This document shows positions 1-7,851 of a stretch of 39,804 nt of DNA, in pieces. Where the stretch lies: assembly GCA_017557185.1 (NCBI GenBank), contig JAFZAP010000049.1, positions 1 through 39,804 of the forward strand, written 5' to 3'. Position numbers and translations under genes: made by a program. Numbering within the stretch: position 1 is the stretch's first letter; each line of letters starts with the position of its first letter. Below the pieces are notes generated by a model, which saw only the letters and a program-made list of their open reading frames with translations, had not been told where the DNA came from and made no database searches. Source of the DNA: Prevotella sp. (GTDB lineage Bacteria; Bacteroidota; Bacteroidia; Bacteroidales; Bacteroidaceae).

Positions 1-393
1 CTGCTGATGACCTTCTTCTTCCGCCGCATGCGACCCATCATCGAGAACGGCTACCTCTATATCGCCACGCCGCCCCTGTACCGTGCCCGCACTAAGAAGG
101 GCAACCGCGAGGAGTACTGCTGGGATGAGACGCACCTGCGCCGATTCATCGACGAGTACGCCGGCGGTAACGAGGATGCAGTCACCGTGCAGCGATTCAA
201 AGGTCTGGGTGAGATGAATCCCGAGCAGCTGTGGGAAACCACCATGGACCCCAACAACCGACTGCTCAAGCGCGTTAACATCAGTGACGCTGCGGAGGCC
301 GACCGCATCTTCTCCATGCTCATGGGTGAGGATGTCGATCCTCGCCGCAAGTTCATTGAGGAGAATGCCACCTATGCCACCATCGACACTTGA
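1..393 (+). CDS. gyrB: DNA gyrase subunit B, C-terminal fragment
   Basis: This is the 3' end of a gene truncated by the window edge; frame 1 is open from base 1 to the TGA at 391-393. The 130 visible residues carry the end of the TOPRIM region ([20 protein letters not shown]) and the GyrB tail motif [20 protein letters not shown], followed by [11 protein letters not shown]. GyrB is the ATPase subunit of the type II topoisomerase that introduces negative supercoils. The first ATG at base 7 is internal and not a start. GyrB is favoured over ParE because of the GEMNPEQLW and MDP motifs. A strong terminator follows about 80 nt downstream. Confidence 0.96.
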   Translation: MLMTFFFRRMRPIIENGYLYIATPPLYRARTKKGNREEYCWDETHLRRFIDEYAGGNEDAVTVQRFKGLGEMNPEQLWETTMDPNNRLLKRVNISDAAEADRIFSMLMGEDVDPRRKFIEENATYATIDT

Positions 394-435
394 TGATTAG
401 AGGTTAGTGACTAGAGATTAGAGAGTCATTGGTTA

Positions 436-455
436 CGCGGGGCGTAATCCCCGCG
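436..455. repeat. 7-bp inverted repeat downstream of gyrB
   Basis: CGCGGGG and CCCCGCG are separated by 6 nt in the gyrB 3' region. The repeat lies just before the real terminator and lacks a T tract. It may add 3'-end structure to the mRNA. Confidence 0.5.
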
Positions 456-473
456 ACAAAATATTTTTCCTTT

Positions 474-514
474 ACACCCCTGGGTGCGCTTTTGCGTCCC
501 AAGGGTGTTTTTTT
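474..514 (+). terminator. Rho-independent terminator of gyrB
   Basis: An 11-bp near-perfect stem (ACACCC-C-TGGG with CCCA-A-GGGTGT) encloses a 13-nt loop and runs directly into seven T residues. It is correctly placed to end gyrB transcription. Confidence 0.9.
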
Positions 515-911
515 ATCCATCTCGACAAGGGGGCTCCATGGTGGAAAAGGGTAGTGATTTGTTGAAAAAAATTTCGGGGGGAATGTTAAAATACTGTTAA
601 AATTTTTGTAACTACTTGATTTACAAGGTGCCTGCTTTTTGACAGGTTGCGGACCAAATCCGCGGAAGTGATGTTGTGTTGGATGTTCATGACGATGAAA
701 TTTAAGAGATTATTATCTAGCAAAGATAATGTGTTGAGGGGCGGTTGACAAGGGTAAAAAGTTTTTTAGTTTCTAGTCCCTAGTTTTTAGTCCTTAGTTG
801 GCATCTGCTTCGGTCGCCTGGAAAAAAGGATCGTGCTATCGCACGAGAAATTAAACAAAATTAGATATAAAATTCTTCAAATAAACTTTGTTGGCATCCG
901 TGCACCTTCTA

Positions 912-1023
912 TAAAACTACGAATTTGGCGAATTAAACGAAGGCATCCGCGCTCGGGCGGCATCCTAACTAGAAGCAATAGATTGGTATCCCTTCCGTTG
1001 GTTTTAAAAACAAGAAATACAAG
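912..1023 (+). repeat. Dispersed intergenic repeat, copy A
   Basis: Shares three exact blocks in the same order with copy B at 2351-2446: TAAAACTACGAATTTGGC (912-929), AATTAAACGAA, and a 20-nt A-rich block (1004-1023). Spacing differs between copies because of inserted short segments. The two copies are in direct orientation and bracket the lipoprotein gene at 1137-2315. Confidence 0.75.
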
Positions 1024-1136
1024 TAATTACTGAAAATGGCATTAAACTACAAGAGCATTTTGCAGTCTAATTATTATTACGTTTCATGATGGTTAATGTC
1101 ATGGAAATTAAATAACTCTAAAATACCTAATTAATT

Positions 1137-2315
1137 ATGAGAAATCTGATGAAAATGTTGAAGATGTCCCTGTTGCTGCTGGCGACTGTAGTGGTTGTCG
1201 CCTCATGCGGGGACAAGGAGGATATTTATCACAGTGGTGATTACTATTACTATTTAGACATCCAGTCCGAAGTTCGCCTCAACCTCAAGGAAGAGGATGA
1301 GGAACAGGGCACGATGTCTAATTCTGAATATGACCTGTTGTCCAAAACCATCTTGCATATGCTAAACGCTGTACGTGAAAATAATGCTATGCAAGGTGAT
1401 AACCGCAAGAAGGAGGCGGCTATGATTTCGTCCTGTGATAATCTGTATCGGGAGTTTGCCGATAGGAATCCCGAGAATAAAGGTTATGTCGTCTGCTATG
1501 TCAAGCTTATCCGTTGTCACTTGCGTCCTAATGGCACCGTCGAGAATGCGACGGCGATAAAATACTACAGCTTCTGGTGGGAAAAGCCTGAGGGCGGCGG
1601 CAACACTGGCGGTGGTTCGTCTTCAGACGATTATTTGGCTAAACCGGACACGCTCCAGGCCGTTGATTTGGGTCTTTCGGTGCTTTGGGCAAATTGCAAC
1701 ATCGGTGCTAAACAGCCTCGTAATTACGGTGCTCACCTGGCTTGGGGAGATGCTACAGGTGTATTGTGGTCTGGAGTAGGCATTGGATGGGAAAACGATG
1801 GCTACACCTGGAATACCGACAATTATGGCGGCAATAACCCGCCCGCCGACATCAGTGGCAGCGACCTGGATGTCGTGGCCGTTCATTGGGGTGACGGCTG
1901 GCGCATGCCCACTTATAGCGAGGCAAAGGAATTGTGCGAGCTATGCCAGTGGAAACTGCAAACCTATGGCGACATCAAGTGGTATGAGGTCATCGGTCCC
2001 AACGGCAACAGCATCGTCATGCCGCTGGCTGGAATGTATGGAGATGATGTAAGTTCCACAAACCGTTTCCAAGCGGGGCCTTACGGTGTAAGTGAAAGAG
2101 GATACTACTGGACATCAACCAGTTGTGCTGCTTCAAGCACGGTCGAGGAAAGAGGTTATGGCGTCAATGATGGCGTGGTCAACGCATGGTGCTTCAGGTT
2201 CAGAGAATTCAGTTACCATAGCGATAGCAGCAATAACGGTGATAATTATCCTCCCGAGTTTACTGACCAAGTGAGGGCGATGCACATGTCAATCAGGCCG
2301 GTGCATAACAAATAA
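1137..2315 (+). CDS. Lipoprotein with a C-terminal VDLGLSVLWA-type domain
   Basis: A 392-residue protein. It has a signal peptide with hydrophobic core at about residues 10-23 and a lipobox ending at Cys24 (VVVASC), so it is predicted to be lipidated and envelope-anchored. Residues about 40-140 form a non-recognised N-terminal region. After a Gly/Ser-rich linker near residue 160, residues about 175-390 match the Bacteroidota/Fibrobacter lipoprotein module that begins AVDLGLSVLWANCNIGA, continues with HLAWGD and WRMPTYSEAKELC, and ends YYWTSTS...SIRPV. This module is loosely related to the fold used in formylglycine-generating-enzyme-like and DUF1566 proteins. Its biochemical role is unknown. 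It is a single gene with its own terminator and repeats on both sides. Confidence 0.85.
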   Translation: MRNLMKMLKMSLLLLATVVVVASCGDKEDIYHSGDYYYYLDIQSEVRLNLKEEDEEQGTMSNSEYDLLSKTILHMLNAVRENNAMQGDNRKKEAAMISSCDNLYREFADRNPENKGYVVCYVKLIRCHLRPNGTVENATAIKYYSFWWEKPEGGGNTGGGSSSDDYLAKPDTLQAVDLGLSVLWANCNIGAKQPRNYGAHLAWGDATGVLWSGVGIGWENDGYTWNTDNYGGNNPPADISGSDLDVVAVHWGDGWRMPTYSEAKELCELCQWKLQTYGDIKWYEVIGPNGNSIVMPLAGMYGDDVSSTNRFQAGPYGVSERGYYWTSTSCAASSTVEERGYGVNDGVVNAWCFRFREFSYHSDSSNNGDNYPPEFTDQVRAMHMSIRPVHNK

Positions 2316-2350
2316 ATTAAGTTGATGATTAAAGGACAATGATGGGCTTT

Positions 2351-2446
2351 TAAAACTACGAATTTGGCTTCGCCGAGCTAAAGGTTCGCTAATTAAACGA
2401 ATTTTGGCGTCCGCGGTCGGTTAGTATTAAAAACAAGAAATACAAG
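2351..2446 (+). repeat. Dispersed intergenic repeat, copy B
   Basis: Second copy of the repeat at 912-1023, in the same orientation, with exact blocks at 2351-2368 and 2427-2446. It differs by a 22-nt insert (2369-2390) that itself contains the mini-hairpin GGC-ttc-GCC. Confidence 0.75.
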
Positions 2447-2542
2447 ATATACTATGCCATCCGGTTCGTAGCGGGATTAAAGACAACTGTAACAACATAT
2501 ATTGTGGCTGGCTGGGAGGGCTCTACTTCTTGATGAGATGAT

Positions 2543-2586
2543 AAAACACAGCACCGGGGCGGGAGAGCCTCGGTGCTGTGTTTTTT
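2543..2586. terminator. Strong bidirectional terminator
   Basis: A 14-bp arm at 543-556 of this kilobase pairs with 571-584 (core CACAGCACCG with CGGTGCTGTG) and is followed by TTTTTTG on the plus strand. On the minus strand the tail reads TTTTAT. It separates the lipoprotein gene (plus) from the convergent BlaR-like gene (minus). Confidence 0.9.
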
Positions 2587-2621
2587 GTTTAGGACTTTAA
2601 TAACTAGGATTGTTGTTGAGT

Positions 2622-3896
2622 TTACTGCTGCGGCAGTTCTGGTTGTGGTACTTGCGGCTGCGACTTGCTTTGGAGTTTGAACATAACGGGCAGGGTGTAC
2701 CACACGGCAACGGCTTTGCCGTCTTGGCGGCCTGGGGTGAACTTGGGCAAGGCCTTGACCACGCGGACTGCCTCGGCGTCAAGCTCGGGATCTACCGAGC
2801 GCACCACCTTGACTTCGCCAATCTGTCCATCCTTCTCAATGACAAATTGCACGATCACACGGCCCTCGATGTCATTCTTGGCAGCGTTCACAGGATATTG
2901 GATGTTCTGCATCAAATACTTCATCAGTGCAGCTTCGCCACCGGGGAACTGGGGCATCTGCTCGACAGACTTATAGACATCCTGGGATACTTCGGCCTGC
3001 TGATCGGCCACTACAACTAATTTGGCTGTTTCGGTTTTCTGGTTGGCAAAGGCCAACAGCGCCAATGCTATCACGGGCACCACAGCCAGCGCACGTAATC
3101 TATTCCATCGGCTGCTTTTGTTCATCGTCATCATACGGATACGTTTTTTTAGAGATTGATAATTGAGATTATTTGCCATCGTGAATAGCTGGTTCCCGAC
3201 GGACTTTCTAATCAGCAGCAATTGGTACTGCCGAGCATCGATGCCTTGATTTAAAACCGCCTTATCGGCCTCATATTCATGTACTTGCTTCAGTTCGCGG
3301 CAGATGAGCCAGGCGGCAGGATTCCACCACTGGAATATGGTCACAAGCCCCGCGAATACCACGTCGAGGGAATGGTGCAGTCTGATGTGGGCCTCCTCGT
3401 GGGTGAGGATCTCACGTGGGTTGTCATGATAGTCCTGCTCGTTGATCACGACGTGGTTGAAGTAGCTGAAAGGGGCAATATCACCAGGAAGCACATGCAA
3501 GGTGTTGCCACTGGGCAGCGTCTCCTTGTGCCCCTTCTTCATCATGCGGTGCAGGTTCCACCGTCCGTGCAGGAACCACAGCAGCACTGTCGCCATGCCC
3601 AAGTAATAGACCACGGTGGCGATATTCATGGGTGCCCATGAGGTGGCAGCCTGTTGGACCTGGGCAGCGCTGTCGGGCGTGATGAAGATATCCTCGAGCA
3701 CGATCATATTGTCGGCAATTGCTGCGGGGGCATCAACGGTGAGCTTGATCCACGGCAATACCAGTGCGAGCGCCATGACCGTCAGCAGCGCGATGCGGTT
3801 GAAGCGGTGGAAGGTCTCGCGGCTGAGCAGGAGTTTCCAGAGCAGGTAAAAGGCGATGAGACAGAGGCCTACCTTTATTTGATAAATTAGTAACAT
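2622..3896 (-). CDS. BlaR1/MecR1-family M56 peptidase fused to a TonB C-terminal domain
   Basis: A 424-residue membrane protein. N-terminal transmembrane segments lie at about residues 1-24, 35-52 and 92-110. The zinc-peptidase site is HEEAH (166-170), with EYEAD (207-211) giving a likely third ligand. Another transmembrane helix is at about 268-285. Residues about 308-410 form a TonB C-terminal domain (PQFPGGEAALMKYL, then EGRVIVQFVIEKDG and the closing FTPGRQDGKAV). In the family, the peptidase senses an envelope signal and inactivates a BlaI repressor. A TonB-type domain replaces the penicillin-binding sensor of classical BlaR1, so beta-lactam sensing is not implied. It lies 12 nt after the BlaI gene and is co-transcribed with it. 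Confidence 0.92.
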   Translation of the reverse strand: MLLIYQIKVGLCLIAFYLLWKLLLSRETFHRFNRIALLTVMALALVLPWIKLTVDAPAAIADNMIVLEDIFITPDSAAQVQQAATSWAPMNIATVVYYLGMATVLLWFLHGRWNLHRMMKKGHKETLPSGNTLHVLPGDIAPFSYFNHVVINEQDYHDNPREILTHEEAHIRLHHSLDVVFAGLVTIFQWWNPAAWLICRELKQVHEYEADKAVLNQGIDARQYQLLLIRKSVGNQLFTMANNLNYQSLKKRIRMMTMNKSSRWNRLRALAVVPVIALALLAFANQKTETAKLVVVADQQAEVSQDVYKSVEQMPQFPGGEAALMKYLMQNIQYPVNAAKNDIEGRVIVQFVIEKDGQIGEVKVVRSVDPELDAEAVRVVKALPKFTPGRQDGKAVAVWYTLPVMFKLQSKSQPQVPQPELPQQ

Positions 3897-3908
3897 AGCA
3901 TTCAGGAT

Positions 3909-4277
3909 TTAGAGTTGATTGTTCTGTTCCACTTCACGGATGAGTTCCTTCAGGTCCTCCACGCTGACCTTCTCGCTCTTGACCAGGGCCGAGACGGCGC
4001 TCAGGTAGGACTTACCGAAGAACTTGTTGACCACGCCCTCCAATGAGCCGCCGCGATATTCCTCGCGGCTGATGCGGGCGAAATACTGGAAGCAGCGGGC
4101 GGTGATGGCCTTGTGGCCCAGGAAGCCTTTTTCCTCCAATATCTTCATCAAAGTAGCCAAAGTATTCACATGGGGGCGGGGCTCGTCATAATAGGCCTGC
4201 AGCTCACGCACCAGCATAGGGCCATGGTCCCACATCCGCTCCATGATCTCCTCTTCTTTCTGTGTTAACTGCTTCAT
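3909..4277 (-). CDS. BlaI/MecI-family transcriptional repressor
   Basis: A winged-helix repressor of 122 residues from the preferred ATG at 4277 (MKQLTQKEEEIMERMW). An upstream in-frame ATG at 4301 would add eight residues, but it almost touches the predicted -7 box at 4306-4313, and family members begin at the LTxxEEEIM motif. Visible features are VRELQAYYDEPRPHVNTLATLMKILEEKGF (recognition helix and wing, here cited as one region) and the C-terminal dimerisation helices ending in LKELIREVE. The protein should repress its own operon and be cleaved on a signal from the adjacent M56 peptidase. Two palindromic operators lie directly upstream. Confidence 0.93.
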   Translation of the reverse strand: MKQLTQKEEEIMERMWDHGPMLVRELQAYYDEPRPHVNTLATLMKILEEKGFLGHKAITARCFQYFARISREEYRGGSLEGVVNKFFGKSYLSAVSALVKSEKVSVEDLKELIREVEQNNQL

Positions 4278-4305
4278 AATCCTGTCATTTTTAGGTTTCA
4301 TGTCG

Positions 4306-4313
4306 CAAATTAA
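4306..4313 (-). promoter_or_regulatory. Candidate -7 box of the blaI-like operon
   Basis: The minus strand reads TTAATTTG, one mismatch from the Bacteroidota TAnnTTTG consensus. The proximal operator overlaps it, so repressor binding would block initiation directly. Confidence 0.5.
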
Positions 4314-4328
4314 CTAAACATTTTAGTT
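4312..4328. promoter_or_regulatory. BlaI-type operator, proximal
   Basis: Perfect palindrome AACTAAA-CAT-TTTAGTT (7-3-7) overlapping the candidate -7 box of the repressor gene. Its format is identical to the distal site. Confidence 0.85.
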
Positions 4329-4353
4329 ATGTACCAAATTATTTTAGTTAAAA

Positions 4354-4370
4354 AACTAAAAAATTTAGTT
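4354..4370. promoter_or_regulatory. BlaI-type operator, distal
   Basis: Perfect palindrome AACTAAA-AAA-TTTAGTT with the same half-sites as the proximal operator. The two centres are 42 bp apart, four helical turns. An additional half-site TTTAGTT lies between them at 4343-4349. Confidence 0.85.
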
Positions 4371-4388
4371 ATTATATGAATGGGACAA

Positions 4389-4422
4389 GAAAAAAAGCAC
4401 AAACGATAGGTGATGTTTGTGC
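4389..4422 (-). terminator. Terminator of the lipoprotein gene at 4447-5256
   Basis: GCACAAAC (4397-4404) pairs with GTTTGTGC (4415-4422). On the minus strand the stem is followed by a run of T residues (complement of 4390-4396). Confidence 0.85.
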
Positions 4423-4446
4423 CCTTTTACCTTATTAATAATGTCC

Positions 4447-5256
4447 TTATTTCTCGACCTTGATTTCCCCGAGGACAATGCTCTGAGTGTCTTTCTCCAG
4501 AGGTACCTTGGCGCTGAAGGTGGGCATATCGTCATAGTGCAGCACCTTGCCCGTAACGAAGTTCAGGCCCGGAGTGATATGGACCGTCAACGAGTCCTCG
4601 ATGCTGTAGCTGATCTGCTCACCGATGTAGATGGCGTCGTCCATAAAGTCGCCCATGTCCTCGATGTGGTTAGTCACAGTGGTCAACGGTTTGCCGTTGG
4701 CATAGAACGTGATGTTCTGGCCGTCAATGCTGTAGGTCAGCGCCTTGCGCCAGGCTTCCTGCATCTCGTAGGGCTCGACTGCGTTGACTATGCTTGCATA
4801 GCCGTCTTCATCAAAGCGCAGCAGATAGGTGCGTTCAACGTTCACCCCGGTGCCCTCCATGGCGCCGCCCACAATCCACAAATTGCCCGTCGCGGCGTCA
4901 TAGCGCGCTCTGGGCATCCTGCCGTGCAGCATTTGGGGCATGGCGGTCTTGACGTCACCCTTGGCGATAACCATGCCATAGCCCTCGCTGGATACCGTGT
5001 CCGAGCATTTCATCAGGCTATAAACGGCTACGCCTGTCGCCTTGTCCTCCATCAATGTCTCGTAGCGATCATCTATGGTGACATGTTTCATCAGATCCTC
5101 TACCGCTTTGGGGGCATCGCCGAAAGCAAGAGCCTCTTCCATCGTTCCGTTCACAGGGCGCTGGGCACTACCTTTGTCCTTGCAGCCCGTCGTCATGCCG
5201 CACAATGCAACCACGGCGGCAACCATCAGCCATTGTTTTGTCTTTTTCATTGTCAT
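4447..5256 (-). CDS. Hypothetical lipoprotein
   Basis: A 269-residue protein with a signal peptide and a lipobox at Cys25 (MTTGC followed by KDKGS). The start could be Met1 or Met3 (MKKTKQWL); the difference is two residues. I do not recognise the mature domain. It looks mostly beta-structured, with repeated stretches such as GNLWIVGGAMEGTG and YLLRFDEDGYASIV, and lacks obvious catalytic motifs. It is transcribed alone, ends at a strong terminator and lies upstream of the blaI-like operon in the same direction. A role in the same envelope response is possible but not shown. Confidence 0.8.
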   Translation of the reverse strand: MTMKKTKQWLMVAAVVALCGMTTGCKDKGSAQRPVNGTMEEALAFGDAPKAVEDLMKHVTIDDRYETLMEDKATGVAVYSLMKCSDTVSSEGYGMVIAKGDVKTAMPQMLHGRMPRARYDAATGNLWIVGGAMEGTGVNVERTYLLRFDEDGYASIVNAVEPYEMQEAWRKALTYSIDGQNITFYANGKPLTTVTNHIEDMGDFMDDAIYIGEQISYSIEDSLTVHITPGLNFVTGKVLHYDDMPTFSAKVPLEKDTQSIVLGEIKVEK

Positions 5257-5345
5257 TTACCTGATTAATCGTTTTTAGTTGGGGCAAAGGTACTCATTTT
5301 TTAATACCAACTACAGAAATCTGGAATAATGGTTACTTCAACCAC

Positions 5346-5400
5346 AAAAAAAAGCGGTTATAATCGCAAAATAACGTGCAAAATCCACGACCATAACCGC
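5346..5400 (-). terminator. Probable terminator of the outer-membrane barrel gene
   Basis: GCGGTTAT (5354-5361) and ATAACCGC (5393-5400) form an 8-bp stem with a long 31-nt interior. On the minus strand it is followed by eight T residues. Confidence 0.65.
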
Positions 5401-5463
5401 AAAAAATAATTGTTACTGTAGTGAAGAGAGATAATCTACTATTTATTAGTCGGTTTTGTCTTT

Positions 5464-7671
5464 TTATTTGCCGCGAGTGATGCCGCCTTGCAGATCGTCG
5501 TTTTGGATGGTGGTGTCGGTTTTCTTGACGCTGCTATTGAGTTTACCGAAACGAAATGATACACTAAGTTTGAAATACCTTCCATTCTGGGCATTGACGA
5601 TATCTTCTCGGCACAAGACCTCGCCTTGGGTGGTGCGTGTCTTGTAGTTCATGTCCTTGTGGAAGGGAGCGCAGGCCAGAAGGCTCACGGTAAGGCGGTC
5701 TTCACTCAGGAAAGAACGCTGCAGGGTGAATGCATAGCGATTCCACGGCTCGCTGTATGAATAGAGATCCACACTGCTGTGTCCAACTTGCCCGAAGATG
5801 TAACCTGACAACTGGAGTTTCCAAGGCAACGTTTGAGCGGCATACAAGTAGTAGAACAGGGAATTACAGCGCTGCTTGAGTTGCTGCTCTCGGCTCTCAT
5901 AGCAGTTGTTCGAGAAGTTGAGATTGGCGATGAAAGTGGTGTTGTCAAAAGGCTTCCATTGGATGTAACCCTCGACCTGCCATCTGCGCTGATGCAGGAC
6001 GTTGTCCCAGGTGTGGTAGCGGATGTCACCTTCGGCATAGACGATGTCACCCAGGGCGTTGTTGGTCCATCTGTACTGCGGGAAAATCTGTAGCGTGAGA
6101 TGCTGCCCGACGTACATATAGGGCAAGCCGATGGATTGGCAGCGGGTACTGCCCAGTCGCGCGTTGCCGAACTGCACCGATGAGGGGTAAGTGCTGACGG
6201 CGGGATTGAGATACATAATACCCGGGCGGTTGATGCTGGTGGTATAGACCAACTTCAGCGACTGGCGGTCGTCAATCTGGTACTTCACGCTGGCTTGCGG
6301 CACCCAGTCGTTGAGGTGCTTGGCGAAGTCGGTTGACTTGCCGTCGGGGTAATGCCCCTTCATGTAACTGTGCTCGTAACGCAGTCCCGCGCGTGCCGAC
6401 CACTTGTCACGGCTCCACATATAATCGGCATAGGCTGCCGCAATCTGCATGGTGTGGTCAAAGGCATCGCTGGTGGTCGTGAAAACATCATCATAGAAAC
6501 GCTGGGAGTTCTCGCTGTTGTTGCGGCGGTCAATGTACTTGGTGCCCACTTCCAACCTGTGCCCTTCCCACAGCGGACGGACGTAATCAAACTGGAAAGT
6601 ATGCTCGGTGAAGCGTTCCCTCACGTTTAGCAGGCATCCATCATAACTGAAAGGAAAATTTACCATGTCGGTGTAATTGGTTTCCTGCTCGGTGTGCTGG
6701 CGGGTCAAGGCAAGCATGTAGGACAGGGTGAACCGCTCTCCGGCGCGCCTCATCTTGTGCTCATAGTCCATCCTGCCGTTCCACGAGTGGTGGCTATAAC
6801 TGGGCATCCAGTACCGCTCGTAATAGTGGTACAGTTCATTGTCGGCAGCATCCAGCATCGTTCTCAAACCACCACCCTGCACATCCATCTTGTAGAAATA
6901 GCCGCCGAACGAGGCAGAGAGCAGGTTGAGTGAGTCAATGTCATAGCTGGCGTTGATGTCGGCAAAATGGATGTTTCCTGGATTGCTGCCCTCGTTGTCC
7001 GAGATTTCTTTATTGCTCGTGGCGACATAGGTGCGTTCCTTGTGAAGGGTGTTGGTCGTACTCTTTTTACTCATGTTGCTGTAGCCATAGTCAACGCTGA
7101 CGATGGCTTTGCCCAGTTGCGCAGCAAGATAGGCCCCAAGTGAGGTGTAGTTGGTCGATTGGTGGGAAACCCTGAGTGTGCCAGTCACCCCGTCCATGCG
7201 CTTGTTGTCCATCATCACGATGTTCAGAATGGCGTTCACGCCTTCGGCATCCTCACGGGCGCCAGGATCGGTGATTACCTCAATACGCTTGACGGCCGAG
7301 GCCGGCATCGCCTTCAGAACGTTCTTGGCATTCTTGGAGAGCATCGGGTCATAGTGGCCGTTCTTGTAGATTTTGTAACTCTGGTTGCCTTTCACGAGGA
7401 TGTTGTCCTCGCCATCAACCATCACCATCGGCACTTTGCGCAGCATATCCATCACGTTATTCGTTTTGGAATCCTGGTCGGCTTGCACGTCATAGGCGAT
7501 GCGGTCCACCTCCTGTTTGATTAACTGTTGTTGTGCCTTGACGGTCACGCCATCGAGCATAATGTTCCAGGTAGCGGTGTCGGCATCTTCCACGTTAGTT
7601 GAGTCCACTGGCGTCTGGGCATTACAAACGAGCCCCAGAAGCGCAAAAACAGAAATGAGGAATTTTGTCAT
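5464..7671 (-). CDS. TonB-dependent-receptor-like outer membrane beta-barrel protein
   Basis: A 735-residue exported protein. The signal peptide is residues 1-18 (ending VCNAQ). A plug-like domain follows at about residues 40-150, containing NVMDMLRKVPMVMVDGEDNI and SAVKRIEVITDPGA, the latter close to the classical plug ending (RIEVITDPGAREDAEG...AILNIV). The rest is a long C-terminal barrel rich in alternating aromatic strands, of the OMP_b-brl_3 type common in Bacteroidota. There is no N-terminal carboxypeptidase-like domain and no SusD partner, so it is not a typical SusC. It may take up a small ligand or act as a signal receiver. It lies downstream of the ECF sigma operon in the same direction, separated by an inverted-repeat element. 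Confidence 0.88.
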   Translation of the reverse strand: MTKFLISVFALLGLVCNAQTPVDSTNVEDADTATWNIMLDGVTVKAQQQLIKQEVDRIAYDVQADQDSKTNNVMDMLRKVPMVMVDGEDNILVKGNQSYKIYKNGHYDPMLSKNAKNVLKAMPASAVKRIEVITDPGAREDAEGVNAILNIVMMDNKRMDGVTGTLRVSHQSTNYTSLGAYLAAQLGKAIVSVDYGYSNMSKKSTTNTLHKERTYVATSNKEISDNEGSNPGNIHFADINASYDIDSLNLLSASFGGYFYKMDVQGGGLRTMLDAADNELYHYYERYWMPSYSHHSWNGRMDYEHKMRRAGERFTLSYMLALTRQHTEQETNYTDMVNFPFSYDGCLLNVRERFTEHTFQFDYVRPLWEGHRLEVGTKYIDRRNNSENSQRFYDDVFTTTSDAFDHTMQIAAAYADYMWSRDKWSARAGLRYEHSYMKGHYPDGKSTDFAKHLNDWVPQASVKYQIDDRQSLKLVYTTSINRPGIMYLNPAVSTYPSSVQFGNARLGSTRCQSIGLPYMYVGQHLTLQIFPQYRWTNNALGDIVYAEGDIRYHTWDNVLHQRRWQVEGYIQWKPFDNTTFIANLNFSNNCYESREQQLKQRCNSLFYYLYAAQTLPWKLQLSGYIFGQVGHSSVDLYSYSEPWNRYAFTLQRSFLSEDRLTVSLLACAPFHKDMNYKTRTTQGEVLCREDIVNAQNGRYFKLSVSFRFGKLNSSVKKTDTTIQNDDLQGGITRGK

Positions 7672-7715
7672 AATTTTCTAATTATCAGGTTATTAATACT
7701 TAATATCTTTTTTGG

Positions 7716-7851
7716 GCAAAGACACGAGAGGGCCGAGGATGTAGATATACGTCCCCCTTGCGGCGCGGCATCTTCACGACGAGCGGCGCAGCTCAATAAT
7801 TAATAAACATCACTATTTTATGAAGCAGGCGTGCCCTCTCGAGGTCTTTGC
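7716..7851. repeat. 136-nt element bounded by near-perfect terminal inverted repeats
   Basis: GCAAAGACACGAGAGGGC at 7716-7733 is the inverted counterpart of 7833-7851, with one added base and one mismatch. The roughly 100-nt interior is non-coding. The right arm starts at the stop codon of the 7851-8831 gene. TTGGG flanks the element on both sides (7712-7716, 7854-7858). It could be a MITE-like element, a long-range stem between operon and barrel gene, or a regulatory structure. Confidence 0.55.

Larger units (their letters stand above)
394..1136. other. 743-nt gene-poor region between gyrB and a lipoprotein gene
   Basis: Apart from the terminator and the small inverted repeat, the region holds two short-word arrays (391-428, built on TTAGAG/CTAGAG, and 766-799, built on TAGTCC/TAGTTT). 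It also has a small hairpin CGTGC-tatc-GCACG at 831-844 and copy A of a dispersed repeat (912-1023). The 66-codon open frame at 833-1033 runs through the repeat, resembles no protein I recognise and is not called. No convincing TAnnTTTG promoter was found just upstream of 1137. Confidence 0.6.

Noticed and set aside
833-1033. Possible 66-residue protein
   Set aside because: The frame runs through a dispersed repeat and its last third is repeat copy A. No start signal.
2622-4277. Beta-lactam resistance system
   Set aside because: No penicillin-binding sensor domain and no beta-lactamase or PBP gene nearby; the TonB fusion points to another signal.
4417-5268. A 283-codon plus-strand open frame
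   Set aside because: Antisense to the lipoprotein at 4447-5256. The minus-strand frame has a signal peptide, a lipobox and a terminator; the plus frame has none.
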